A DNA stretch of 6,508 nucleotides. Source: Thermoplasmata archaeon. GTDB lineage: Archaea; Thermoplasmatota; Thermoplasmata; Thermoplasmatales; Thermoplasmataceae. Positions 1 to 5,214 of this stretch are shown here, piece by piece; within the stretch, counting starts at the first letter, position 1, and each line of letters starts with the position of its first letter. The notes under the pieces are model-generated. The model saw only the letters and a program-made list of their open reading frames with translations. It was not told the DNA's origin and searched no databases. A program made the translations under genes and the position numbers. The DNA lies in assembly GCA_021795055.1 (NCBI GenBank), contig JAJYPW010000052.1, positions 1-6,508 of the forward strand. The letters are read 5' to 3'.

Positions 1-1
1 C

Positions 2-469
2 GACAACTGGATTAAGAACCACCCAGGTTATTCCAAAGGCAAGACCATACAGTACATCACCGGAGGCGTTTCTGTATCAAAGGTCAAGGACAAGTTCACC
101 CTGCCAGGTCTCCTGCTTGTGGGAGATGCAGCCAGGCTCATTGATCCCATTACAGGAGGAGGCATAGCAAACTCCTACATTTCCGGAAAATACGCCGCAT
201 CCATTGCAAAGGAGGCGATCGAGAAGGACGATTACAGCCAGGAGATGATGTCGAAGTACGAGAGGATGGTCAAGGACAAGTTCGAGAGAAAACACCTGAG
301 GAACTGGCTTGCAAAGGAGAAACTGGCCACTCTCTCGGACGAGATAATGGACAAGCTGGTCGATGTCGTATCCGAGGTGCAGGTGAATGATATTTCGACG
401 CAGGCTATCCTGGAAGCGGTCCAGCAGAAATATCCCGAGCTGATGAAAGAACTGGAGGATCTAATCTGA
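2..469 (+). CDS. Digeranylgeranylglycerophospholipid reductase (geranylgeranyl reductase), C-terminal part
   Basis: This is the 3' end of an FAD-dependent geranylgeranyl reductase; 155 residues are visible and the start lies outside the window. Known for the family: it saturates the geranylgeranyl chains of archaeal ether lipids, working at the membrane on di-geranylgeranylglycerol phospholipids. The frame is open from base 2. Seen here: the second FAD-contacting block, GDAARLIDPITGGGIANSY (about visible residues 41-59), followed by SGKYAA. This is the typical 'GDAA...P.TGGGI' signature of the family. The remaining ~90 residues are a charged, helical tail ending ELEDLI, as expected for a roughly 400-residue enzyme of which about the last 40% is present. 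The stop lies inside the end of the convergent SRP54 gene (9 bp overlap). An alternative is another member of the same FAD oxidoreductase family acting on a different prenyl lipid; the lipid role is the best guess in an archaeon. Confidence 0.92.
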   Translation, partial: DNWIKNHPGYSKGKTIQYITGGVSVSKVKDKFTLPGLLLVGDAARLIDPITGGGIANSYISGKYAASIAKEAIEKDDYSQEMMSKYERMVKDKFERKHLRNWLAKEKLATLSDEIMDKLVDVVSEVQVNDISTQAILEAVQQKYPELMKELEDLI

Positions 470-1843
470 TCCGCCGGTCAGGTTATCCATATTCTCAAGG
501 CCGAAGTTCCCGCTCTTCATCTGGGCCTTGAGCATTTTCTTGAACCCGCGGTTGCCCTGTATCTCCTTGAGGTTCTTTTTCATCCCCTTGAATTCCTTCA
601 TAAGGGAACGCACATCCTGCTCCGGTCGACCACTTCCCCTTGCAATCCTGGATATGCGCTGAGCGTTGATCACTTCCGGTTCCTCAAGCTCCTGGAATGT
701 CATTGAGTCCATCACAGTCCTGTACACCCTGAGCTTGTTTTCGGCATTCTCGAAGGCCCCTTCATCTATCTTCTTCACGCCGGGCATCTTTGCCATCGGG
801 AGCGACTGGAACAGCTTCCCCATCAACCCCGGCTTTGAAAATTTCTCCCACACTTCGTACATGTCCTTGAGGTTGAACTTGCCGCTCATGAGTTTGTTGA
901 TGGACTTCTCCGTCTCTTCCGGCGTAATCTCCGCTTCCTGAACCACCTCAAGCAGCGATTCGAGGTCACCGAGCCCCATGAGACGCGACAGGAATCTCTT
1001 TGCGTTGAATATCTCGAAATCATCCATGTGCTCCCCGGTTCCAATGAAAAATACTGGCTTGTGGAGAATGGATATTGCGCTTAGAGCACCTCCTCCCTTG
1101 CCAGTCCCGTCCATCTTGGTGATTATGACTCCTGAGATTCCCACCACCTCATCCATCGTCTTTGCCTGAGGACCGGCCTGTTGCCCCATCGTAGCATCTA
1201 TTACGAGAAGGGTTTCATCCGGGCTGACAACATTCTTGATCCTCTTTATCTCTTCAAGCAGATCGTCGCTGAGCGAGTCCCTGCCGCTGCTGTCAATTAT
1301 CCGTACATTAATGTCCCTGAGTTTTTCAAGCCCGGTTTTGCATATTTTTACAGGGTTCTTTTCCTTTTCATCGCCATAGAATTCTGCGTTCACCTGCCTG
1401 GATATCTGCTGCAGTTGGTGGAAGGCTGCAGGTCTGTGAACATCTGCTGCAATGAGCCCCACCGACATGCCCTTCCTGGCAAAGAATTTAGCCAGTTTTC
1501 CGGCAGATGTCGTCTTTCCCTGCCCGTAAAGACCGACAAGAAGGATCTTCTGCGGCCTGATCTGGATCTTTGAATCCTCTCCAAGGAGAGAAAGAAGTTC
1601 CTCGTAGAGTATCCTCACCACAAAATCCTGTTGCAGCATTCCCGCAGGAGGCTTTTCCTCAGTTGCCCTCTTCACCAGGGTATTGGTAAGAGCTACAACC
1701 AGCTTCACGTTTATGTCAGATTTCAGCAGTATCCTCTGCAGGTCCTTTGAGACTTCGGCTATTACCTCTCTGTCTACATATGCAGATTTTCCTATCTTCC
1801 TTATTGTATCCTTCAGGGACCCTGAAAGGGCCTCAAGTACCAT
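461..1843 (-). CDS. srp54: Signal recognition particle protein SRP54 (SRP GTPase)
   Basis: This is the SRP54 GTPase, which binds 7S RNA and signal sequences emerging from the ribosome and docks with FtsY to deliver nascent membrane proteins. The product is 460 residues from the ATG at 1843, a normal full length. I chose this start because MVLEALSGSLKDTIRKI is the usual SRP54 N-terminus; an in-frame GTG at 1852 would add three residues. In ATG numbering: N domain ~1-90; G1 GLYGQGKTT at 104-112; DVHRPAA at 134-140; G3 DSSGR at 184-188; DATMGQQAGPQAK at 216-228; G4 TKMDGTGKGGGALSA at 242-256; GTGE at 268-271. A methionine-rich M domain runs from ~297 to the end, with the RNA-binding motif SRIARGSG at 398-405. 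G1 (Q where S/N is common) and G3 (DSSGR rather than DTAGR) differ from the textbook consensus but keep the essential Lys, Asp and Gly. It lies behind tfs with its own promoter and overlaps the convergent reductase gene at its stop. Confidence 0.97.
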   Translation of the reverse strand: MVLEALSGSLKDTIRKIGKSAYVDREVIAEVSKDLQRILLKSDINVKLVVALTNTLVKRATEEKPPAGMLQQDFVVRILYEELLSLLGEDSKIQIRPQKILLVGLYGQGKTTSAGKLAKFFARKGMSVGLIAADVHRPAAFHQLQQISRQVNAEFYGDEKEKNPVKICKTGLEKLRDINVRIIDSSGRDSLSDDLLEEIKRIKNVVSPDETLLVIDATMGQQAGPQAKTMDEVVGISGVIITKMDGTGKGGGALSAISILHKPVFFIGTGEHMDDFEIFNAKRFLSRLMGLGDLESLLEVVQEAEITPEETEKSINKLMSGKFNLKDMYEVWEKFSKPGLMGKLFQSLPMAKMPGVKKIDEGAFENAENKLRVYRTVMDSMTFQELEEPEVINAQRISRIARGSGRPEQDVRSLMKEFKGMKKNLKEIQGNRGFKKMLKAQMKSGNFGLENMDNLTGGSD

Positions 1844-1880
1844 CCCAACCACTACGACAAATCCTTAGATGCAATCTCTG

Positions 1881-1890
1881 CTTATAAATC
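1881..1890 (-). promoter_or_regulatory. TATA box of srp54
   Basis: On the minus strand this reads GATTTATAAG, an archaeal TATA-like box. A transcription start about 26 nt downstream would fall near 1859. That leaves a leader of only ~16 nt before the ATG at 1843, or ~7 nt before the GTG at 1852, and no clear Shine-Dalgarno lies between. The box overlaps the stop codon of the upstream tfs gene. The motif and spacing are seen; activity is inferred. Confidence 0.55.
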
Positions 1891-2194
1891 AGTATTCTCT
1901 CCATCTGTGGCCGCAGGTCGCGCAGGTGTAGAACTTGGTTTCCGGTTCGTCTGCCGATCTTGTCTGCTTGAGCAGAAAATAGGCGCCGGTGCTATGGCAT
2001 TTGGGGCAGACTGCATCTGAGTCCAGCGGTTCGGCAGATTTCTCCTCGGAGATCATGATGACTTCCTTGTCGGATGCCTTATTGACAATCCTGGTGCCCT
2101 TGATGCTGTCCTTTTCGGCTTCGTATCCGCATGAGGGGCATACAAAACCGTTCTGGGATTTTACAAGCATTGTTCCACATTTTGGACAGAACAT
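1889..2194 (-). CDS. tfs: Transcription factor S (archaeal TFIIS/RPB9-like transcript cleavage factor)
   Basis: The product is 101 residues and matches archaeal TFS, the small zinc protein that enters the RNA polymerase secondary channel and stimulates cleavage of backtracked transcripts. Two zinc ribbons are visible: N-terminal Cys3/Cys6 (CPKCG) with Cys19/Cys22 (CPSCG), and C-terminal Cys63/Cys66 (CPKCH) with Cys91/Cys94 (CATCG). The catalytic acidic pair Asp82-Glu83 lies in QTRSADEPETKFYTC, the family signature; its presence argues for an active cleavage factor rather than an inhibitory or decoy TFS paralogue. The length is normal (family ~100-115). The ATG at 2194 begins directly with MFCPKCG, as expected. 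A TATA box lies ~26 bp upstream, so the mRNA is probably leaderless. It sits between the MBL hydrolase and srp54 on the same strand, 70 bp from the former. Confidence 0.96.
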   Translation of the reverse strand: MFCPKCGTMLVKSQNGFVCPSCGYEAEKDSIKGTRIVNKASDKEVIMISEEKSAEPLDSDAVCPKCHSTGAYFLLKQTRSADEPETKFYTCATCGHRWREY

Positions 2195-2215
2195 TCCAAA
2201 ATGATTTCTCGCCTC

Positions 2216-2223
2216 TATTTAAA
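2216..2223 (-). promoter_or_regulatory. TATA box of tfs (leaderless promoter)
   Basis: The minus strand reads TTTAAATA. The box centre is about 26 bp from the first base of the tfs ATG, the normal archaeal TATA-to-start-site distance, so transcription should begin at or within a few bases of the start codon. No Shine-Dalgarno sequence is present, which fits a leaderless mRNA. Confidence 0.65.
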
Positions 2224-2264
2224 CTTGCATGGGGCCGTCGCGCCCGCATAGTCACAATCCGGGC

Positions 2265-2918
2265 CTAGGTGCCAAGCAGTTTTATGAAATATCTCATGGT
2301 GTCAAGCTCCATGCCTATGGTTGTAGGTTCGCCATGCCCCGGGAATATCCCTGTGTCTTCCGGCAATGACATTATTTTCCTGAGGGACCTGACCATTGCA
2401 TGATTTTCGCCTCCGATGTCTGTTCTGCCGATCGATCCATTAAACAGGGTATCTCCGGTGAAAAGGCGGTTGCCTGCAAGAATAGAAATGCTCCCCGATG
2501 TGTGGCCCGGTGTAGGAATTATAGAAACTTTCCTCCCGCCGATGTCCCAAAATTCGTCGCCTTGCAGGTAAATGTCCGGTACCGGAGGTTTGCCTGCAGC
2601 GCCATGTCTGGAAGCCAATCCCCAAAATTTAGTCAGTGTGTCTCTGTCCATCTCGTGGAGACAAAACGGTACCCCAAGTTCTTTGGATACCTTCCCGGCA
2701 GCAAGCAAATGGTCAAAATGCCCATGTGTGCTGACAACAGCTCTGAGCTTCAAATGTGAGTCTGACACCCTTTGAAGAATTCGGGCCGCATCATCTCCCG
2801 GGTCCAATATAAGGCATTCGCCACCTGATGAGAGGATGTAGCAGTTGGTCATAAGGGGCCCAACAACGAGCCTGTCGATCTGAAAATCGCTTGAGGCTTG
2901 ACTTTCCTTTGCCCACAT
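2265..2918 (-). CDS. Metallo-beta-lactamase-fold hydrolase, glyoxalase II-like
   Basis: The product is 217 residues, an MBL-fold hydrolase of the GloB/YcbL type (COG0491-like). The full dinuclear metal site is visible: HGHFDH at residues 65-70, His139 in TPGHTSGS, Asp156 in FTGDTLF and His195 in FPGHGEPT. GSIGRTD (161-167) is the loop typical of glyoxalase II-like proteins. The early motif VVGPLMTNCYIL (18-29) is also typical. Known for the family: hydrolysis of thioesters such as S-lactoylglutathione. Archaea of this kind are not expected to use glutathione, so the physiological substrate is unknown. The C-terminal substrate domain of classical glyoxalase II is missing; this is the short form. 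ATG 2918 is supported by AGGTG seven bases upstream and by the lack of another start before the first conserved strand. It leaves a ~13-residue polar N-terminal extension. It is the first of three minus-strand genes; no clear TATA box was found. Confidence 0.92.
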   Translation of the reverse strand: MWAKESQASSDFQIDRLVVGPLMTNCYILSSGGECLILDPGDDAARILQRVSDSHLKLRAVVSTHGHFDHLLAAGKVSKELGVPFCLHEMDRDTLTKFWGLASRHGAAGKPPVPDIYLQGDEFWDIGGRKVSIIPTPGHTSGSISILAGNRLFTGDTLFNGSIGRTDIGGENHAMVRSLRKIMSLPEDTGIFPGHGEPTTIGMELDTMRYFIKLLGT

Positions 2919-2925
2919 TTGATCC

Positions 2926-2930
2926 CACCT
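2926..2930 (-). promoter_or_regulatory. Shine-Dalgarno of the MBL-fold hydrolase
   Basis: The minus strand reads AGGTG, seven bases ahead of the ATG at 2918, and matches the core complementary to the archaeal 16S rRNA 3' end. It supports this start and implies a leadered transcript, unlike the neighbouring tfs. A weak AT-rich patch (minus strand GAATTATGC, about 2979-2987) is the only TATA candidate I can see upstream, and it is poor. Confidence 0.5.
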
Positions 2931-2961
2931 TCAATCTGAAATTGGACATGCTGACGTGATC

Positions 2962-2979
2962 GCAGTAACCGGTTCCTGC
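2962..2979. repeat. Imperfect 18-bp palindrome
   Basis: GCAGTAACCGGTTCCTGC is a dyad with 9-bp arms, no spacer and one mismatched pair; the centre AACCGGTT is perfect. It lies 44 bp upstream of the MBL hydrolase start. The size would suit a dimeric helix-turn-helix repressor operator, but that is inference. Confidence 0.5.
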
Positions 2980-3015
2980 ATAATTCCCTGTGTCCGGCGA
3001 TACGGGAGATGCTTC

Positions 3016-3032
3016 CAGTTACGGCGTAACTG
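3016..3032. repeat. 17-bp perfect inverted repeat (hairpin)
   Basis: CAGTTAC-GGC-GTAACTG has perfect 7-bp arms around a 3-bp spacer. It could form a tight RNA hairpin on either strand or act as an operator. It is not followed by a T-run on either strand, so it is not a clear terminator. The half site GTAAC recurs at 3036-3040 and, as AGTAAC, at 2965. Confidence 0.6.
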
Positions 3033-3039
3033 ATCGTAA

Positions 3040-3051
3040 CAGCTATAGCTG
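3040..3051. repeat. 12-bp perfect palindrome
   Basis: CAGCTATAGCTG is a perfect palindrome without spacer, seven bases after the 3016-3032 inverted repeat. Alone it could be chance; its clustering with two other dyads makes it worth recording. It also contains a CTATAG core, but no gene start lies at a suitable distance on either strand. Confidence 0.45.
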
Positions 3052-3334
3052 AAATCGGCACAATAAGATATTGGTTCTGCCCACATGCAATAAGAAAGTG
3101 AGCCGTCATTCCTGGAAGATGAGGCTTTCTGATCTGTATCTGCCTATGATCCCTTCCTTGTTTGCGCCGGTATGAAAGAGTAAAGAATCTGGTTCAATAA
3201 CGCCGCCCGCGGTCTGTGCAGACTCGATTTTAGTTTTGACCCCACATTATCCCTGGCTCACCGTTTTCTGCATGTTTTGATGCTTACCATTGACTGTGAT
3301 TGTGTCAGGTTTCGCATCCGCAACCCGGCAGATA

Positions 3335-3343
3335 ACATATTTA
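3335..3343 (+). promoter_or_regulatory. TATA box of the aldo/keto reductase gene
   Basis: ACATATTTA, preceded by the purine-containing GCAGATA, resembles an archaeal BRE/TATA element. Its centre is 27 bp ahead of the ATG at 3366 but only 9 bp ahead of the ATG at 3348. If the box is real, the upstream ATG lies before the transcription start, and the gene is leaderless from 3366. Confidence 0.55.
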
Positions 3344-3365
3344 CGCCATGAACTTATTATTAAGA

Positions 3366-4391
3366 ATGAAACTGAAGAGGCTTGGAACAACCGGTACCCT
3401 TGTGAGCGAGCTATGCCTTGGAACTATGACCTTCGGCTGGCAGGCAGACGAAAAGGAGAGTTTTTCCATTCTTGATTCGTTTTTAGAGTCCGGCGGGAAC
3501 TTCATTGACACTGCCGACGTCTACTCAGAGGGCAAATCCGAAGAGATTGTTGGAAGGTGGCTCTCCGGACAGGACAGGGAAAACCTGGTCCTTGCGACCA
3601 AGGCACGATTCAGGACCAGACCTGGGAGCAATACCGCGGGATTGTCCAGGAAACACCTGATCCATGCTGCACAGCAGAGCCTCGCACGTCTCAAGACTGA
3701 TTACATAGACCTGTTCCAGTTGCATGCCTGGGATCCTCTGACGCCTCTTGAGGAAACCTTTTCCACGCTCAACTCAATGGTCGACGATGGGATCATACAT
3801 TATGTAGGCATCAGCAATTTCAGGGCATGGCAGTTCGAAAAGGCCCTGATGCTCTGCAGATCAAGAGGCTGGCATGAACCCGTGAGCCTGCAGCCGCACT
3901 ACAATATCGTGGTAAGGGCGACGGAATTTGAACTGCTCCCAATGGCGAAGGCGGAGGGAATCGCAGTGCTCCCATGGAGCCCACTGGCCGGAGGATTCCT
4001 CACGGGCAAGTACAGAACGGGTATCTCCTCGGCGGCGGAAGGCACCAGGATTGGAGACTCGAAGCACAGGGAGATGTACCTCAGGCTTGAGAATGAGCGT
4101 TCAAGAAAGATCCTGGACATCCTTGGTCAGGTTTCCACCAGTACAGGCAAAACCATGTCTCAGGTAGCGCTTAACTGGCTGTTGTGCAATACAGCTGTCA
4201 CTTCACCAATAGTCGGGGCAAGGAAACGGGAACAGCTTGTGGAAAATATTGGGGCAACCGGATGGTCCCTGTCGGAAGATCAGGTCTCCGAGATCAATAA
4301 GGCAAGCGAGATCGATGTCACATACCCTTATGACAAGGCGTCGGAAGACCAGCAGATGAGATCAAGAGACCTCGAAAGACCATCGGAGTGA
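3366..4391 (+). CDS. Aldo/keto reductase, NADPH-dependent oxidoreductase
   Basis: The product is 341 residues, a member of the (beta/alpha)8 aldo/keto reductase superfamily, PdxI/YhdN-type branch (COG0667-like). The catalytic tetrad is complete: Asp48 and Tyr53 in DTADVYSEGKSEE, Lys79 in LATKARF, and His120 in DLFQLHAWD. The nucleotide-binding C-terminal region includes SPLAGGFLTGKYR (~205-217) and SPIVGARKREQLVEN (~280-294). Family role: NADPH-linked reduction of aldehydes and ketones, or the reverse; the true substrate cannot be told. I chose ATG 3366 (MKLKRLGTTGTLVSELCLGT) because the family usually starts this way and the TATA box lies 27 bp upstream. The ATG at 3348 would add the six residues MNLLLR and is probably not transcribed. 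It stands alone, divergent from the MBL hydrolase and 76 bp ahead of the annotated ATPase start, which has its own promoter. No frameshift or missing core motif was seen. Confidence 0.95.
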   Translation: MKLKRLGTTGTLVSELCLGTMTFGWQADEKESFSILDSFLESGGNFIDTADVYSEGKSEEIVGRWLSGQDRENLVLATKARFRTRPGSNTAGLSRKHLIHAAQQSLARLKTDYIDLFQLHAWDPLTPLEETFSTLNSMVDDGIIHYVGISNFRAWQFEKALMLCRSRGWHEPVSLQPHYNIVVRATEFELLPMAKAEGIAVLPWSPLAGGFLTGKYRTGISSAAEGTRIGDSKHREMYLRLENERSRKILDILGQVSTSTGKTMSQVALNWLLCNTAVTSPIVGARKREQLVENIGATGWSLSEDQVSEINKASEIDVTYPYDKASEDQQMRSRDLERPSE

Positions 4392-4412
4392 AGAAAATGC
4401 CCTGCGGTGAAA

Positions 4413-4420
4413 TTTAATAT
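4413..4420 (+). promoter_or_regulatory. TATA box of the ABC transporter operon
   Basis: TTTAATAT, preceded by GGTGAAA (a plausible BRE), lies 22 bp after the aldo/keto reductase stop codon. A start site 25-27 bp downstream would fall around 4441-4443. This predicts a short leader that begins at the AGGTGG sequence ahead of the ATPase gene, so the transporter genes need not depend on read-through from the reductase gene. Confidence 0.55.
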
Positions 4421-4440
4421 CGATCTGACAATGCGGCGGC

Positions 4441-4471
4441 AGGTGGTTACTTGGAACAACGATTGAGGTGA
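4441..4471 (+). promoter_or_regulatory. ATPase leader: Shine-Dalgarno and TTG mini-ORF overlapping the start
   Basis: AGGTGG (4441-4446) is a Shine-Dalgarno-like sequence, but it sits 21 bases from the annotated GTG start at 4468 and only 4 bases from a TTG at 4451. The TTG opens a six-codon frame (MEQRLR) whose TGA at 4469-4471 overlaps the GTG as GTGA. It may be a coupled leader peptide. Alternatively the TTG is the real ATPase start and a base is missing between 4451 and 4467. Confidence 0.4.
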
Positions 4472-5214
4472 GGGGCCTCGATTTCATGTTTGAGAATAAA
4501 TACAAGGTATTCGAGAACGTTGACCTGGTAGCCGAAGACATGAAATTTGTTGGCCTGGTTGGCCCATCTGGCGTTGGAAAGTCCACGCTCCTGAGACTGA
4601 TAGGAGGTTTCCTCCAACCCTCTAAGGGGGAAGTACGACTGGCCGGAAAACCTGTCCTCAGGCCATCCCCAAAACTAGTGCTCGTCCATCAGTCGATCGT
4701 GACTTTCCCATGGATGACTGCACTCGATAACGTCATGCTTTCCCTTATCCCAAAGCACCTCGGCAGGGACGAAGCCAGGAAGGTTGCAATAAATGCGCTT
4801 GAGGTGGTAGGGCTGCATGGGTTTGAGGAGCTTTATCCCAAGGAGATGAGCGGCGGAATGAGGCAGAGGGTCGCTATTGCCAGGGCGATTGCTGCCGATC
4901 CGATGGTGCTGTTGATGGACGAACCGTTCGCCCATCTGGATGAGCTTACGGCGGAAGGTATCAGGCAGGATATCTACAGCATACTTTTCAACAAGAATCT
5001 GCCCCTCAGATCTGTGATCATGGTCAGCCACAACCTGTCAGAGGTCCTTGAGCTTGCTGACGTGATATATGTCCTGAACGGGTCGCCAGCCACGGTGGTG
5101 GCAAGGGTAGATATAGACATGCCCAGGCCGAGGAGCCCGAGAGATCCTAAATTTAACAGCTACCTCGATCTGATGTATAACTACCTCACTAACAAGAAGG
5201 GGAGGCAACGGTGA
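4468..5214 (+). CDS. ABC transporter ATP-binding protein, NitT/TauT (nitrate/sulfonate/taurine-like) class
   Basis: The product is 248 residues from GTG 4468, an ABC ATPase that powers the permease encoded next to it at the cytoplasmic face. Motifs: Walker A GPSGVGKST 32-40; Q-loop Gln75 in VHQSIVTFPWMTALDNV; signature MSGGMRQRVAIARA 127-140; Walker B VLLMDEP 147-153 with D-loop HLD; H-loop His188 in MVSHNL. FPWMTALDNV and the C-terminal PRPRSPRDPKF (219-229) are typical of the NrtD/SsuB/TauB branch (COG1116), which moves nitrate, sulfonates, taurine or similar anions. The exact substrate is unknown. The extra C-terminal domain of some archaeal relatives is absent. GTG 4468 is the only standard in-frame start between the upstream stop (4426) and the conserved core, yet the preceding codons encode IE, completing the usual first strand IEVRGLDF. 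The real start may therefore be upstream, either non-canonical or hidden by a frameshift. The stop overlaps the permease start (GTGA). Confidence 0.94.
   Translation: MRGLDFMFENKYKVFENVDLVAEDMKFVGLVGPSGVGKSTLLRLIGGFLQPSKGEVRLAGKPVLRPSPKLVLVHQSIVTFPWMTALDNVMLSLIPKHLGRDEARKVAINALEVVGLHGFEELYPKEMSGGMRQRVAIARAIAADPMVLLMDEPFAHLDELTAEGIRQDIYSILFNKNLPLRSVIMVSHNLSEVLELADVIYVLNGSPATVVARVDIDMPRPRSPRDPKFNSYLDLMYNYLTNKKGRQR
5201..5205 (+). promoter_or_regulatory. Shine-Dalgarno of the permease gene
   Basis: GGAGG lies within the last codons of the ATPase gene, five bases ahead of the GTG at 5211. It decides this start: the GTG shares GTGA with the ATPase stop, an arrangement typical of translationally coupled genes. 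Confidence 0.7.

Larger units (their letters stand above)
2919..3365. other. Intergenic region without a convincing gene
   Basis: About 450 bp separates the divergent MBL hydrolase and aldo/keto reductase genes. It holds the MBL Shine-Dalgarno, three dyad-symmetric sequences (2962-2979, 3016-3032, 3040-3051), a TGATCG repeat (2957-2962 and 3031-3036), and the aldo/keto reductase promoter at the right end. I looked for tRNA T-arms, C/D box RNA motifs and CRISPR repeats and found none that hold up. Several minus-strand frames are open over 40-85 codons without a start signal or recognisable domain, so a decayed gene is possible but not shown. Confidence 0.6.

Noticed and set aside
1181..1573. 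130-codon plus-strand ORF inside srp54
   Set aside because: It lies entirely antisense to the conserved G domain of SRP54, and its product resembles nothing I recognise.
2232..2245. GGGC...GCCC stem between tfs and the MBL hydrolase as a terminator
   Set aside because: Only 4 bp of stem, with no T-run on the relevant strand.
2400..2759. 119-codon plus-strand ORF inside the MBL hydrolase gene
   Set aside because: Antisense shadow of a gene whose metal-binding motifs are all intact; Cys- and Arg-rich composition typical of a wrong frame.
2849..3109. 86-codon minus-strand ORF with a mildly hydrophobic N-terminus
   Set aside because: No Shine-Dalgarno or TATA box, no recognisable domain, and it overlaps the MBL hydrolase start by 70 bp in another frame. 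Kept only as part of the possible-remnant finding.
3110..3160. Possible C/D box small RNA (AAGATGA followed by CTGA)
   Set aside because: The C box has a mismatch, the guide spacing of six bases is too short, and no convincing C'/D pair follows.
3191..3206. GGTTCAATAACGCC resembling a tRNA T-arm
   Set aside because: The T-stem does not pair correctly, and no D-arm, anticodon arm or acceptor stem can be drawn around it.
4431..4466. 11-codon ATG mini-ORF ahead of the ABC ATPase
   Set aside because: Its ATG is only about 15 bp from the TATA box centre, so it should lie upstream of the transcription start.
4675..5031. 118-codon minus-strand ORF inside the ABC ATPase gene
   Set aside because: Antisense to the signature and Walker B region; no start signals.
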